Source: an uncultured Succinatimonas sp. (GTDB taxonomy: Bacteria > Pseudomonadota > Gammaproteobacteria > Enterobacterales > Succinivibrionaceae). Taken from it: a DNA stretch of 43,548 bases. The translations under genes and the position numbers were made by a program. The stretch spans positions 1 to 43,548 of the forward strand of contig USBR01000004.1 in NCBI GenBank assembly GCA_900552905.1, given 5' to 3'. This document shows, in pieces, positions 15,562-24,898 of the stretch. Each line of letters starts with the position of its first letter. The first letter of the stretch is position 1. The notes below the pieces were generated by a model, which searched no databases, was not told the origin of the DNA, and saw nothing but the letters and a program-made list of their open reading frames with translations.

Positions 15562-18102
15562 CTAATCTAAGGTACGGGCGACTTCGACGTTCTGGAAGAC
15601 TTCGATCTGATCGCCTACGCGTACATCCTGATAGTTCTTAACGCAGATACCGCACTCAGTACCCTGCTTAACCTCTGCTACGTCATCCTTGAAGCGACGT
15701 AAGGAGTCAAGCTCGCCTTCGTAGATAACCACGTTATCACGTAAGACGCGGATCGGGGCGGAACGCTTAACCATACCCTCAGTAACCATACAGCCGGCAA
15801 TAGAACCGAACTTCGGATGATGGAAGACATCACGAACCTCAGCTAAGCCGATGATCTCCTGACGGACATCAGCCTTAAGTAAGCCAGACATAGCCTTCTT
15901 AACGTCATCGATAAGATCGTAAATAACGCTATAGTAGTGCAGATCGACGCTCTCACTTTCGATGATGCGACGAGCCGGACCATCAGCACGGACGTTAAAG
16001 CCGATAATAATGGCGTTAGAAGCGGTAGCTAAAGTAGCATCAGTTTCGGTAATACCACCGACACCAGAGCCTACGATAGAAACCTTAACCTCTTCAGTAC
16101 CAAGCTTCAAGAGCGCATCGGAGATGGCCTCAACAGAACCCTGAGTATCGGCCTTAAGCACGACATTGAGCTCAGAGGCAGTATCCACCTTGAACATATT
16201 CTCAAGCTTGTTCTTCTGCTGCTTGGCGATCTTGATCTCGCGATACTTACCCTGACGGAAGAGCGCAACTTCACGAGCCTTCTTCTCATCACGGACCACA
16301 GTAACCTCATCACCAGCTGTCGGTACACCGGATAAACCGTAGACCTCAACCGGAATAGAAGGACCGGCCTCTTCCATATTCTGGCCCTTTTCGTTACGCA
16401 TAGCGCGAACACGACCAAACTGCAGACCGCAGAGGATAACATCACCCTTCTTTAAGGTACCCTGACGGACTAAAACAGTAGCAACAGGACCTCTGCCCTT
16501 ATCTAAGCGGGACTCAATGGTCACACCCTGAGCCATACCATCGCGAACTGCGGTAAGCTCGAGCATTTCCGCCTGTAATAAGATAGCCTCGATTAAATCA
16601 TCAACACCAAAGCCAGTCTTAGCGGAAACCTCAACGAACTGAGTATCACCACCCATAGACTCAGGGATGACGCTGTGCTGAATTAATTCATTAGTTACGC
16701 GCTGAGGCTCGGCACCTTGCTTATCGATCTTATTGATAGCGACGATAATCGGCACCTTAGCGGCCTTAGCGTGCTGAATAGCTTCTAAAGTCTGCGGCAT
16801 TACACCATCGTCAGCAGCTACAACTAAGACGACGATATCGGTAGCCTGAGCACCACGGGCACGCATAGCCGTAAAGGCGGCGTGACCTGGGGTATCTAAG
16901 AAGGTAACACCAGTGCCACGGGTATTGACGTGATAAGCACCGATACGCTGAGTAATACCACCAGCCTCACCAGCGGCAACCTTAGACTTACGGATATAAT
17001 CTAATAAGGAAGTCTTACCGTGATCAACGTGACCCATAATGGTAACTACCGGAGCACGCGGTACTGCTTCAGCCTTAGTCTTAAGATCGGAGATGATCTG
17101 CTCTTCAAGCTCATTTTCCTTACGTAAAATAACCTTGTGGCCCATCTCCTCAGCGACGACCTGAGCTGTGGACTGATCTAAAACCTGATTGATAGAGACC
17201 ATCTCACCTAACTTCATTAAGGTCTTGATAACCTCAGAGGCCTTAACTGCCATCTTAGCGGCAAGCTCAGCTACAGTTACAGTCTCGCCGATCTCAACAT
17301 CGCGGTTGACCGGAACTGCCGGGCGATTGAAGCCGTGCTGCTGTTGATTGAGCTTAGCGGCACCCTTGATGCCACGAGCATTGCGACCGCCCTTACCGTT
17401 GCGATTATTAGTACGGCTATTTTGCTCGACTTCTTCACGCTTTCTTGTGCTCTGACGGCGATCGGTATTGCCACGATCGCGGTGACGACCACGGCTCTCA
17501 GCCTCACGCTCCTGACGATCCTCAGCCTCGCGAACATACTTAGACTTAGTGCTGTCCTCATCATTGCTAGCGCCTTCATCTTCCTGCTGCGCCCAACGTG
17601 CTTCGTTTTCTTCAGCAAAACGACGCGCCTGCTCAGCTAAACGGGCGGCCTCAGCCTCAGCCTTTTGCGCAGCTAGCTCTTCTTGCTTACGACGCAACTC
17701 TTCAGTGGCCTTATCCTCAACCTTATGCTTAGCTACAGCGCTAGGCTTACGCTTAGCATTTTCCTCAGCACGACGCTGTTTCTCAGCCTCAGCACGGCGG
17801 GCAGCTTCAGCACGACGCTCTTCTTCGGCACGACGGGCAGCCTCAGCACGACGCTGCTCTTCGGCACGTTTTTCTTCTTCCTGACGGCGCTTTTCTTCTT
17901 CTAAGCGACGCTTTTCCTCTTCCTCACGCATACGGCGAGCTTTAATCTCCTGTGGATCGATCATAACCTTGCGCTTACGTACTTCAACCTGAACAGTCTT
18001 CTTAGTACCGCCGGCACCGTGTAAAGTCATGGTGCTGCCGTTGTGGGAATTCTTGTTCAAAGAAAGACGCTGTGACTTTCCGGAATTATTTTGTTCAGTC
18101 AT
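15562..18102 (-). CDS. infB: Translation initiation factor IF-2
   Basis: GTPase that places initiator tRNA on the 30S subunit. Seen: the IF2-associated segment at residues 10-45 ([22 protein letters not shown]), a long charged Glu/Arg/Ala coiled region 55-175, the second IF2N domain near 268-320, G1 GHVDHGKT at 357-364, DTPGH near 402, NKID near 456, then domains II-IV. The extreme N-terminal IF2N subdomain (about 50 residues in E. coli) is missing: the protein begins directly at the IF2-associated segment. The gap to nusA is only 20 bases, so no longer start is available. Operon with nusA and rbfA. Confidence 0.96.
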   Translation of the reverse strand: MTEQNNSGKSQRLSLNKNSHNGSTMTLHGAGGTKKTVQVEVRKRKVMIDPQEIKARRMREEEEKRRLEEEKRRQEEEKRAEEQRRAEAARRAEEERRAEAARRAEAEKQRRAEENAKRKPSAVAKHKVEDKATEELRRKQEELAAQKAEAEAARLAEQARRFAEENEARWAQQEDEGASNDEDSTKSKYVREAEDRQEREAESRGRHRDRGNTDRRQSTRKREEVEQNSRTNNRNGKGGRNARGIKGAAKLNQQQHGFNRPAVPVNRDVEIGETVTVAELAAKMAVKASEVIKTLMKLGEMVSINQVLDQSTAQVVAEEMGHKVILRKENELEEQIISDLKTKAEAVPRAPVVTIMGHVDHGKTSLLDYIRKSKVAAGEAGGITQRIGAYHVNTRGTGVTFLDTPGHAAFTAMRARGAQATDIVVLVVAADDGVMPQTLEAIQHAKAAKVPIIVAINKIDKQGAEPQRVTNELIQHSVIPESMGGDTQFVEVSAKTGFGVDDLIEAILLQAEMLELTAVRDGMAQGVTIESRLDKGRGPVATVLVRQGTLKKGDVILCGLQFGRVRAMRNEKGQNMEEAGPSIPVEVYGLSGVPTAGDEVTVVRDEKKAREVALFRQGKYREIKIAKQQKNKLENMFKVDTASELNVVLKADTQGSVEAISDALLKLGTEEVKVSIVGSGVGGITETDATLATASNAIIIGFNVRADGPARRIIESESVDLHYYSVIYDLIDDVKKAMSGLLKADVRQEIIGLAEVRDVFHHPKFGSIAGCMVTEGMVKRSAPIRVLRDNVVIYEGELDSLRRFKDDVAEVKQGTECGICVKNYQDVRVGDQIEVFQNVEVARTLD

Positions 18103-18122
18103 TGATATCCTCCCTTTAAGCC

Positions 18123-19607
18123 CTATTTCTCGTCCTTAAACCAGCACTCATTACGTGCAGCCATAATGATGGCACCGGCCTTGCTCTCATCTAAAATATC
18201 GATATCGACTAGATCGTCGGTGGCCTGATCGGCTAACTCCTCAGGAGTCTTGATACCGTGAGCGATAAGTCTTAAGGCTAATTCCTTATCAACACCCTGA
18301 AGCTTAGTTAAAGCCTCGACCTCAGCCTGAGCAGTTTGCTCCTCACGCTCAGAAATTGCCTTGCGGGCATTTTCCTGTAAGGTCTTGATAGTTTCATCAT
18401 CTAAGCCTTCGATGGCATTGAACTCAGACGGAGTAACATAAGCGACTTCCTCTAAGGTGGTGAAGCCGGCATCGGCTAAGGCCATAGCGAAGTCCTCATC
18501 GACATTGAGGCCATCTTCAAAGGTCTTAACTACCTTGCCAACCTCTTCTTGGAGGCTGTTCTCTAATTCCTTGGAGGTCATAACGCGGATATCCCAACCG
18601 ATAAGCTGAGAAGCTAAACGCACGTTTTGACCATTGCGACCGATAGCTAAGGCTAAATTCTCCTCAGCAACAGCAATGCTGATGACATGAGCATCTTCAT
18701 TGATGACGATACGAGAAACCTCAGCCGGCTCCATGGCGTTAGTTACATACTGGGCTAAATTTTCATCATATAAAACGATATCGATCTTCTCGCCAGATAA
18801 CTCATTAGACACGGCCATAACGCGAGCACCACGCATACCGATGCAAGCACCGCGCGGATCAACACGTCTATCCTTGCTTCTAACAGCAATCTTAGAACGA
18901 GAACCTGCATCACGAGCAACGCCCATGATCTCGATAACGTCTTCACCAATCTCCGGAACTTCAATACGGAATAACTCGCGTAAGAACTCAGGAGAGGTAC
19001 GAGTGCAGATGATCTGCGGACCCTTAGACGGATCGTTTCTGATCTCCTGCATTAAAACCTTAATGCGATCACCACGGCCATAGGTCTCATGGGGGATGAT
19101 CTGCTCACGATATAAGGTGGACTCGGCATTATTGCCTAAGTCGATGACCATATGATCGTGAGTCTGCTTTTTAACAGTGGCGTTAATGACATGACCTACT
19201 CGATCACGCTGCTCAGCGATAACCTGCTCGCGCTCGGCATCTCTAACCTTCTGCGATAAAACCTGCTTAGCAGTCTGAATGGTGATACGGTCAAACTTAA
19301 CGGACGGGATCTGCTCTTCGACAATATCACCGGCCTGAATGCCCGGGTGATCGATGGAGGCAGCCTCTAAGGAGACCTCAGATGCCGGATTGTCTAAAGG
19401 ACCATCAGTATCGACTACTACCCAGCGACGGAAGGTATCATAACTGCCTTCCTTACGGTTGATGCAGACGCGTACGGCGATATCAACCGGATACTTCTTC
19501 TTAGTAGCAGTAGCTAATGCCAGCTCTAAAGCCTCAAAAATCTTCTCTTTATCAATGGCGCGCTCATTGGACAGCGCCTCGGCGATGGCAATAATTTCCT
19601 TACCCAT
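18123..19607 (-). CDS. nusA: Transcription termination/antitermination factor NusA
   Basis: Binds RNA polymerase and modulates pausing, termination and antitermination. Domain order seen: N-terminal polymerase-binding domain, S1 domain (near 135-200), KH domains ([14 protein letters not shown] and [20 protein letters not shown]), then two C-terminal acidic helix-hairpin-helix repeats (about 360-490), the long gammaproteobacterial form. Length 494 aa matches E. coli. It lies between rimP and infB (19- and 20-base gaps). The terminator in the leader of this operon may make NusA a sensor of its own level; that is inference. Confidence 0.96.
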   Translation of the reverse strand: MGKEIIAIAEALSNERAIDKEKIFEALELALATATKKKYPVDIAVRVCINRKEGSYDTFRRWVVVDTDGPLDNPASEVSLEAASIDHPGIQAGDIVEEQIPSVKFDRITIQTAKQVLSQKVRDAEREQVIAEQRDRVGHVINATVKKQTHDHMVIDLGNNAESTLYREQIIPHETYGRGDRIKVLMQEIRNDPSKGPQIICTRTSPEFLRELFRIEVPEIGEDVIEIMGVARDAGSRSKIAVRSKDRRVDPRGACIGMRGARVMAVSNELSGEKIDIVLYDENLAQYVTNAMEPAEVSRIVINEDAHVISIAVAEENLALAIGRNGQNVRLASQLIGWDIRVMTSKELENSLQEEVGKVVKTFEDGLNVDEDFAMALADAGFTTLEEVAYVTPSEFNAIEGLDDETIKTLQENARKAISEREEQTAQAEVEALTKLQGVDKELALRLIAHGIKTPEELADQATDDLVDIDILDESKAGAIIMAARNECWFKDEK

Positions 19608-19626
19608 TTTTTATTCAAGACCTCTT

Positions 19627-20127
19627 CTATGATGCGCTCTTGGGATTCTTTTTCTGATTGTCTTTGAAAACCGGTACTAATCTTGCAGTTGCAATATTGG
19701 CAAAAGCCACATCTAAAATACCGCTGATTTCATCCTCAATCTTAAGCAAACCGTCTTCAGAGATTGCTAACAGTTTGCCACGAAGCTTGTGACGGCTCTG
19801 TACCGGCATGCGCAATTCAGCCTTAATTACAGAACCAACATACATTCTGGCCTCATCGACAGTAAATAAAATGCGATCAAGACCTGGTGATGAAACTTCT
19901 AAAACATATGCAGGACCGATAATATCGGCAGCATCAAGTGCCGGAGAGAGTACAGTTAAGGCTTCACCACATTGATCGGCGCTGACACCGTCTGGAGTCT
20001 CAACATAAATCTCCAAAATTCCCTTAGCTCCACCTTGGCGATAACGTACCCCCCAAAGCTGTAAACCTAAGGACTCAATTAGCGGCTTGCAAAGCTCTGT
20101 TACTCTGTCTTCAATGGTTCCTGCCAT
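19627..20127 (-). CDS. rimP: Ribosome maturation factor RimP
   Basis: Cytoplasmic factor for 30S assembly. Seen: the N-terminal domain ending in LEIYVETPDGVSADQCGEAL and the signature YVLEVSSPGLDR, followed by a small SH3-like C-terminal domain. Length 166 aa (E. coli 150). First gene of the nusA operon; GAGG lies 4 bases before the ATG. It is preceded by a structured leader that ends in an intrinsic terminator only 24 bases before the start. Confidence 0.94.
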   Translation of the reverse strand: MAGTIEDRVTELCKPLIESLGLQLWGVRYRQGGAKGILEIYVETPDGVSADQCGEALTVLSPALDAADIIGPAYVLEVSSPGLDRILFTVDEARMYVGSVIKAELRMPVQSRHKLRGKLLAISEDGLLKIEDEISGILDVAFANIATARLVPVFKDNQKKNPKSAS

Positions 20128-20151
20128 GTTACCTCAATGAATTTTATCCAT

Positions 20152-20181
20152 AAAAAAAGGCCCTATTCTCTGGGGCCTTTT
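20152..20181 (-). terminator. Intrinsic terminator inside the rimP leader (possible attenuator)
   Basis: On the - strand AAAGGCCC/GGGCCTTT form an 8-bp stem (20180-20173 with 20163-20156) followed by seven T (20158-20152). It lies downstream of the operon promoter and 24 bases before the rimP ATG, so it can stop transcripts before nusA. It may also stop read-through from the terC-like gene. Confidence 0.75.
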
Positions 20182-20282
20182 ATAAGTTCCACCGGTTGTA
20201 TAACACGCTCAATAGCGTGGGACTACTTAAAAAAAGTAAGTCTCAAAGCAAGGTAAAAAGCTGATTTTTACCCTTTTAATGC
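20182..20282 (-). promoter_or_regulatory. Structured leader of the rimP-nusA-infB operon
   Basis: Three hairpins precede the terminator: GGTAAAAA/TTTTTACC (20252-20272, perfect 8 bp), GACTTACTT/AAGTAGTC (20221-20242, one bulge) and CACGCT/AGCGTG (20204-20219, perfect 6 bp). Together with the terminator they fill most of a leader of about 155 bases. No tRNA such as metY is present, unlike E. coli. Confidence 0.55.
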
Positions 20283-20288
20283 GCCTAT

Positions 20289-20317
20289 TTTATATCAAAT
20301 TTGGGGCAAAAAATCAA
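20289..20317 (-). promoter_or_regulatory. Sigma-70 promoter of the rimP-nusA-infB-rbfA operon
   Basis: On the - strand TTGATT (20312-20317), 17-bp spacer, TATAAA (20289-20294). It lies immediately after the stop of the upstream terC-like gene, with transcription expected to start near 20282. Confidence 0.75.
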
Positions 20318-20324
20318 GACTTGG

Positions 20325-21941
20325 CTATTTTTTATCGTCCGCCACGCTCACCGCCGGCGCGGTCAGCTTGACCTCGTTAATCGAGGTCAGACTTGCCTGC
20401 GTGATTTCCATTTTCCAACCTTTATACTCGATGCTCTCACCTTTAGTCGGCACTCTTTGTAGATGATCTAAGATAAAGCCCGCTAAGGTCTGATAATGCT
20501 CAGAATTAGGCAGATTTAAACCGGTAATTCTATAGACATCAGCTAACACAGCCTCAGCATCGACGCGGAAAGTGCGTTTATCTAAAGCGACAATCTCCGC
20601 ACTCTCGCTCTTATCAGGCATGTCACCGGCAAACTCTTCCATGACATCATGTAAAGTCACCAGGCCTTCAAAATTACCAAATTCATCGAAGATAAAGGCA
20701 ATATGCTTTTTGCTTGAACGAAATTCCTCTAGGACTTTTAAAATATTGACAGTCTCAGGCAGGTACAGTGGTTGCTGAATAATCTTTTCAAGCTCGCTGA
20801 TATTACAGCGATTCTCAACGACTAGCCCTAAAACCTCAGAGCGATTTAAAAAGCCTAAGGGCTGATCTTTTTGTCCGTGACGATAGGCCACAAGATTAGT
20901 CTTAGTATGATTTAAAGCCATCTTGATGACATTCTCAGGCTCACCATCGATCTTCAGCATCTGCAGATCGTTTCTTGCCGTTAAAATTGCCTTTACCGGT
21001 AAGGAGGATAATTGCAACACGCGCGAGACCATTTCTTTTTCTTGTGAATTAAAGACATTAGAGCCGGTACGCTCATAGATAGCCTCACGAAAACTCTGAA
21101 CCTCTTCATTGCGAGAACCTAAAAGACGCAAGACTAAGTTAGCTGCTAATTCACGACTTTGCATATTACCTGCGCGCTTGAGCTTTAGTACATTCTTACG
21201 GGAGACTTGATTGAAGACTTCAATTAAGACCGAGAAAGCCATAGCCGAGTAGAGATAGCCCTTAGGTACCTCAAAGTGTAAAGCCTCCATAATCAAGCTA
21301 AAGCCTATGAGCAATAAGAAGCCTAAGCATAATATAACTAAGGTCGGATGGCGCGAGACAAAGCGCGAGATCATGCCTGAAGCCCAGGTTAAAAGGCCCA
21401 TACCTAAGGTCACAGCAATGGCCATGATCATAAGGTGATTGGTCATAGCGACTGCAGTAATGATGGCATCTACGGAAAAGAGCACATCTAAGATCATAAT
21501 CTGTGTTGCAACCGTAGCTAAGGATTGACCGGCAGCCTTAGTTACCGAGACTTCTTCATTGTCAGTGCCTTCAAGCTTACCGTGAAGCTCTTCGGTGGAT
21601 TTATAGAGTAAGAAGAGACCACCTGCAAGCATCACTACATCGCGATAAGAAAAATCTAAGCCAAATAAGGAGAATAAAGGCTCCTTCATGGCAATAATAT
21701 AGGCGGCAAAAAGCATGAGGATCAAGCGGATGACAAGCGATCCACCTAAACCTATATAACGAGCTTTACGGCTTTGTCGCGGCGGTAATTTTGCCGATAG
21801 GATGGCGATAAAAAGCAGGTTATCTAAACCTAAAACTACCTGCATGAGAGTAAGCGTGAGTAAACCTACCCAGGCTGTAGGCTCATAAATCCACGCTAAA
21901 TCGAAAAGAAGACCACCTGAAGATAAACTGGCAGGATCCAT
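20325..21941 (-). CDS. TerC-family membrane protein with CBS pair and CorC domain
   Basis: Integral inner-membrane protein: an N-terminal TerC domain with about seven membrane helices (roughly residues 10-235, including GLDNLLFIAILSAKLP and the acidic DVLFSVDAIITAVAMT motif), a CBS domain pair (about 300-425) and a C-terminal CorC/HlyC transporter-associated domain (about 440-525). This layout is that of YoaE/YegH-type proteins. The Asp residues in the two membrane motifs are typical of TerC proteins linked to metal ion (manganese) export, but the substrate here is not established. Length 538 aa is usual. GAGGAG lies 8 bases before the start. A TATAAT at about 22032-22037 (- strand) could serve as its -10. 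Confidence 0.85.
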   Translation of the reverse strand: MDPASLSSGGLLFDLAWIYEPTAWVGLLTLTLMQVVLGLDNLLFIAILSAKLPPRQSRKARYIGLGGSLVIRLILMLFAAYIIAMKEPLFSLFGLDFSYRDVVMLAGGLFLLYKSTEELHGKLEGTDNEEVSVTKAAGQSLATVATQIMILDVLFSVDAIITAVAMTNHLMIMAIAVTLGMGLLTWASGMISRFVSRHPTLVILCLGFLLLIGFSLIMEALHFEVPKGYLYSAMAFSVLIEVFNQVSRKNVLKLKRAGNMQSRELAANLVLRLLGSRNEEVQSFREAIYERTGSNVFNSQEKEMVSRVLQLSSLPVKAILTARNDLQMLKIDGEPENVIKMALNHTKTNLVAYRHGQKDQPLGFLNRSEVLGLVVENRCNISELEKIIQQPLYLPETVNILKVLEEFRSSKKHIAFIFDEFGNFEGLVTLHDVMEEFAGDMPDKSESAEIVALDKRTFRVDAEAVLADVYRITGLNLPNSEHYQTLAGFILDHLQRVPTKGESIEYKGWKMEITQASLTSINEVKLTAPAVSVADDKK

Positions 21942-22157
21942 TAGTTATGCTCCTCACCTAAGAGCATAGACTGTAGATTGAAAAAAGATGCTCGTGTGTT
22001 CACTTTAGATCAATAGTAAAAAATAAGGTTGTGCGATTATACGCCCTAATTGTTAAATCTATATTGATTTTTAAAACATTGCAATAAGAGTAAAGCTCTG
22101 CACTCTCATAAGCGTGAGCTTAGCCACCATTAGCCAAAAAATTAGCTCTAAATGCAT

Positions 22158-22198
22158 AAAATCTGCATACAGAAAACTCCGTATGCAGATTTTTTTTA
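22158..22198. terminator. Bidirectional-looking terminator after rluB
   Basis: A 13-bp perfect stem (22158-22170 with 22181-22193) has a 10-base loop and T-runs on both sides. On the - strand it can end rluB; the longer T-run is on the + strand, where no protein gene precedes it. Confidence 0.75.
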
Positions 22199-22212
22199 AG
22201 AAAATTTAAGCT

Positions 22213-23607
22213 TTAGTAGCCTTTATTATTGAAATGACGCGGACCACTGCGATGCGGACGCTTGCCTTTATTAAAGCCTGAGCTCTTTGAAAAAGGACGC
22301 TTAGCCTTATCAAAGCCTGAATTGAAATCGCCAAAATTACCCTCAGAGCTAGTCTGTGGACGCTTAGCCTTATTAAAGCCGCCATGCGGACGCTTTGAAT
22401 CATTCTTATCTAAAAAGGCCGGACCGCGCTCCCAACGGGTAGTAGGCTTTCTCCCCTCAAAAGGCTTAGCACTGCGCTCTTTACCCTCAAAATTTCTGTC
22501 ATTAGCACTTCTCTTTGAGAAGGAGTCGCCAGTGCGCTTAGTACGCTCAAAACGATTGCCACGCTCTTGATTATCGCCTCTACCCTTATTAAAAGGTTTA
22601 TCGCCATAAGGACGATTGCGATTAGCAGAAGGCTTACGCTCAAAAGCTCTATTGTCATCAAAGCTCTCGCGATTGTCTCTATCTTCTAATACGGCTTTAC
22701 GGGAATTTTCATATTTGGCATTACCTAAGCTTCCCGGAACGCGCGGACGATTAGCACTAGCCTCAAGAGGACGGCGACTTTGAGCTTTAGCACGAGAGAT
22801 ACGAGCTTTATAGGAACTCTCAGTGACATTGACTAAAGGAGTAGTCGGCATATCTTCAATAGTCATTGCCGGCATATCAGCTAAGCTTCTTAAGCGATTC
22901 ATCTCTCTTAAAGTAAGCTCACGATACTGACCGGCCTTTAAAGCAGGATCTAATTCGATACCACCATAGCTAATACGGATAAGACGGCTGACCTTAACGC
23001 CTACAGCCTCCCATAAGCGTCTAACCTCACGCTTACGGCCTTCCTTTAAGGAAACGTGATACCAAGCATTACGGGCCTCGCCACCGACAAAGGTGATCTT
23101 ATCAAAGTGGGCCGGACCATCTTCTAAGGTGACGCCGTTTCTTAATTGCTCGAGCATCTCCTCGGTAACCTCACCGTAGATACGAGAAGCATAGATACGC
23201 TCAATACCATGACGCGGATGCATCAAGGCATTAGCTAAATCGCCATCAGTGGTAAAGAGTAATAAACCTGAAGTATTGATATCTAAACGACCGACATAGA
23301 TCCAACGGCCGCTATCGGGCTTAGGTAAATGATCAAATACAGTAGGACGATCCTCAGGATCGTTGAGAGTGGTAAGTTCGCCTTCGGGCTTGTGGTACAT
23401 CAGCACGCGACACTGCGGCTTTTGCGTTGACGGAGAAAGCACAACTCTACCGTCAATGGCAACTTGCACCTTATCGGCCTCAACTCTATCGCCGATCTTA
23501 GCTATCACACCATTGCAGCTGACACGACCGTCAGCAATCATTTTTTCAATTCCACGTCTTGAGGCTATACCCAAGCGGGATAATACCTTCTGCAGCTTCT
23601 CGCTCAT
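22213..23607 (-). CDS. rluB: Pseudouridine synthase RluB with long basic tail
   Basis: RsuA/RluB-type enzyme expected to make pseudouridine in 23S rRNA. Seen: N-terminal S4 RNA-binding domain (QKVLSRLGIASRRGIEKMI, residues 6-24), catalytic Asp109 in VGRLDINTSGLL, and the KEGRKREVRRLWEAVG segment. The catalytic part ends near residue 245. About 220 further residues are low-complexity, rich in Arg, Lys, Asn, Ser and Gly, with GF[ND]K[AG]KRP repeats near the end. E. coli RluB (291 aa) has a much shorter tail. The tail may bind RNA or ribosomes. AAGGA lies 6 bases before the ATG. Confidence 0.9.
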   Translation of the reverse strand: MSEKLQKVLSRLGIASRRGIEKMIADGRVSCNGVIAKIGDRVEADKVQVAIDGRVVLSPSTQKPQCRVLMYHKPEGELTTLNDPEDRPTVFDHLPKPDSGRWIYVGRLDINTSGLLLFTTDGDLANALMHPRHGIERIYASRIYGEVTEEMLEQLRNGVTLEDGPAHFDKITFVGGEARNAWYHVSLKEGRKREVRRLWEAVGVKVSRLIRISYGGIELDPALKAGQYRELTLREMNRLRSLADMPAMTIEDMPTTPLVNVTESSYKARISRAKAQSRRPLEASANRPRVPGSLGNAKYENSRKAVLEDRDNRESFDDNRAFERKPSANRNRPYGDKPFNKGRGDNQERGNRFERTKRTGDSFSKRSANDRNFEGKERSAKPFEGRKPTTRWERGPAFLDKNDSKRPHGGFNKAKRPQTSSEGNFGDFNSGFDKAKRPFSKSSGFNKGKRPHRSGPRHFNNKGY

Positions 23608-23638
23608 AAGTTTCCTTTAAGATTAATTAGATATGCTT

Positions 23639-23667
23639 ATTTTACACGGGGAAACATCTATTGTCTA
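23639..23667 (-). promoter_or_regulatory. Sigma-70 promoter of rluB
   Basis: On the - strand TAGACA (23662-23667), 17-bp spacer and TAAAAT (23639-23644), about 32 bases before the rluB start. Confidence 0.6.
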
Positions 23668-23759
23668 AAATCATTTAGCGCTATAAGTGCGAATTTAGGA
23701 TTAGTTATTTTTCAAAGAATGGCTTAAAATAGACTGATGTGTGCAGGATTTTTTGTTTT

Positions 23760-24071
23760 ATGAGCGCAACCTTAGACCCAAGTTTAGAAAATTTCACCTT
23801 CTCCCTCTTTGGGATCACCTTTACTTTGCGTGTACCTCACGACAAGGTCAAAGGCTTAAGGGAAAGTGTCGCCGCTATTCAAGCTAAAACCTCACAGATG
23901 ATGCGTGAGAATCCCAACCTCAACCCGCAGCAAGCGGCGATACTAATTGCGCTTGAAAACGAAAGTCGTCTTCGCGATTATTTAGAAAACAGCACTCCCT
24001 TTGAGAGACTAGCAGAAGAACAAATCAATACTATCAAGGCTACCTTAGAACGCAATCTATATGGAAAATAA
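23760..24071 (+). CDS. zapA: Cell division protein ZapA
   Basis: Small protein that bundles FtsZ filaments at the division site. Seen: an N-terminal beta strand region (FTFSLFGITFTLRVP) followed by a long amphipathic helix (ALENESRLRDYLE), the ZapA layout. From ATG 23760 it is 103 aa and starts MSATLDP; AGGA lies about 9 bases before. An in-frame ATG at 23739 would add MCRIFCF, which is unlike the family and lacks a ribosome site. It overlaps ygfA by 11 bases, so the two are translationally coupled. Sequence identity to E. coli ZapA is modest, but gene order supports it. Confidence 0.82.
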   Translation: MSATLDPSLENFTFSLFGITFTLRVPHDKVKGLRESVAAIQAKTSQMMRENPNLNPQQAAILIALENESRLRDYLENSTPFERLAEEQINTIKATLERNLYGK

Positions 24072-24663
24072 GCATTCAGAAAATAAGAAAAAACGTATTG
24101 CCTTACGTCAAAGCATCCTTACCATCCGCCGCCACCTGAGCGCCCTTGATATTGAAGATGCAGGCTATAAGATCGCCAACACTTTAGTGAAGCACCCTAA
24201 GCTTCAGCATGAGTGTATTATTGGCTCCTATGTCAGCACCTCAGGGGAGCTTTCAAGCCGCCATATCAATAAAGGCCTTTTAAAGAGAGGCCATACGCTC
24301 GCTCTGCCGCGTATTGATATTGAGCATAAGGGACTGATGGACTTCTATCGCTTTGATATGGATGACGAATTAGTTGAAAATCGCTTCCATATTTTAGAGC
24401 CTGAGGATAATGAGGAAAAATACTTAAACTTTGATAGTCTTGAAGTGCTCATTGTGCCGCTTGTAGCTTTTGACAATCACGGCAATCGCTTAGGCATGGG
24501 CGGTGGTTATTATGATAGAGCCCTAAAAAAACTCAGCGCTGAGTGCCTAACTATCGGTGTTGCTTATGATTTTCAATGCATCGAGCAAGTCCCGGTTGAG
24601 CATTGGGATATGCCCTTAGATGAGATCATAACGCCCACACGCCATCTTATCTTCAACGCCTAA
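24061..24663 (+). CDS. ygfA: 5-formyltetrahydrofolate cyclo-ligase
   Basis: ATP-dependent enzyme that converts 5-formyl-THF to 5,10-methenyl-THF. Seen: the N-terminal RIALRQSILTIRRHLS, GSYVSTSGELSSRHI near 59, and the signature LGMGGGYYDRAL near residues 142-153. Length 200 aa is usual. The zapA-ygfA pairing is gammaproteobacterial, but here the genes overlap, leaving no room for the 6S RNA gene (ssrS) that lies between them in E. coli. Confidence 0.92.
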   Translation: MENKHSENKKKRIALRQSILTIRRHLSALDIEDAGYKIANTLVKHPKLQHECIIGSYVSTSGELSSRHINKGLLKRGHTLALPRIDIEHKGLMDFYRFDMDDELVENRFHILEPEDNEEKYLNFDSLEVLIVPLVAFDNHGNRLGMGGGYYDRALKKLSAECLTIGVAYDFQCIEQVPVEHWDMPLDEIITPTRHLIFNA

Positions 24664-24670
24664 AACATTT

Positions 24671-24700
24671 AAGGAATATCTACTGTAGATATTCCTTTTT
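24671..24700 (+). terminator. Intrinsic terminator after ygfA
   Basis: AAGGAATATCTAC and GTAGATATTCCTT form a long perfect stem around a single central T (the real loop must be larger), followed by a T-run. It ends the zapA-ygfA transcript. Confidence 0.85.
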
Positions 24701-24794
24701 TGTGCCTAAAATTCCCGCTTTAAACCTTAGTTTTAAAACATCATAAATAGGCTTTTTTGGGGCTAAATTAGCTTAAGCTTAATTTAAAGAGAGG

Positions 24795-24816
24795 CTCAAA
24801 GCTTTAAAGCTTTGAG
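24795..24816. repeat. Perfect 22-bp palindrome between ygfA and secG
   Basis: Two 11-base arms (CTCAAAGCTTT and AAAGCTTTGAG) abut with no spacer at 24795-24816, in the 235-base gap between two converging genes. No loop bases remain, so it is more likely a DNA site or an extruding palindrome than a normal terminator. Function unknown. Confidence 0.5.
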
Positions 24817-24844
24817 TGAGGAGTAGAGGCTTAATGTGGATAGG

Positions 24845-24874
24845 TAGAAAGAAATAGTGCACCCTAAGGTGCAC
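24845..24874 (-). terminator. Terminator after secG
   Basis: On the - strand GTGCACC/GGTGCAC (7 bp, 4-base loop) is followed by TATTTCTTTC, a broken T-tract, 24 bases after secG. Confidence 0.6.
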
Positions 24875-24898
24875 CATCATGATCTTTATTTTGCTTTA

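Noticed and set aside
17335..17904. Long open frames on the + strand opposite infB
   Set aside because: They are low-complexity mirrors of the Glu/Arg/Ala-rich coiled region of IF2, have no ribosome site or family features, and conflict with a certain gene.
17549..18063. Repetitive DNA in the 5' part of infB as a CRISPR or tandem repeat array
   Set aside because: The repetition comes from the coiled-coil Glu/Arg/Ala code, is irregular, and stays in frame within one gene.
20128..20282. A metY-type tRNA in front of rimP, as in E. coli
   Set aside because: The sequence has no T-loop (GTTCRA), no anticodon arm and no CCA-compatible acceptor stem; the hairpins do not form a cloverleaf.
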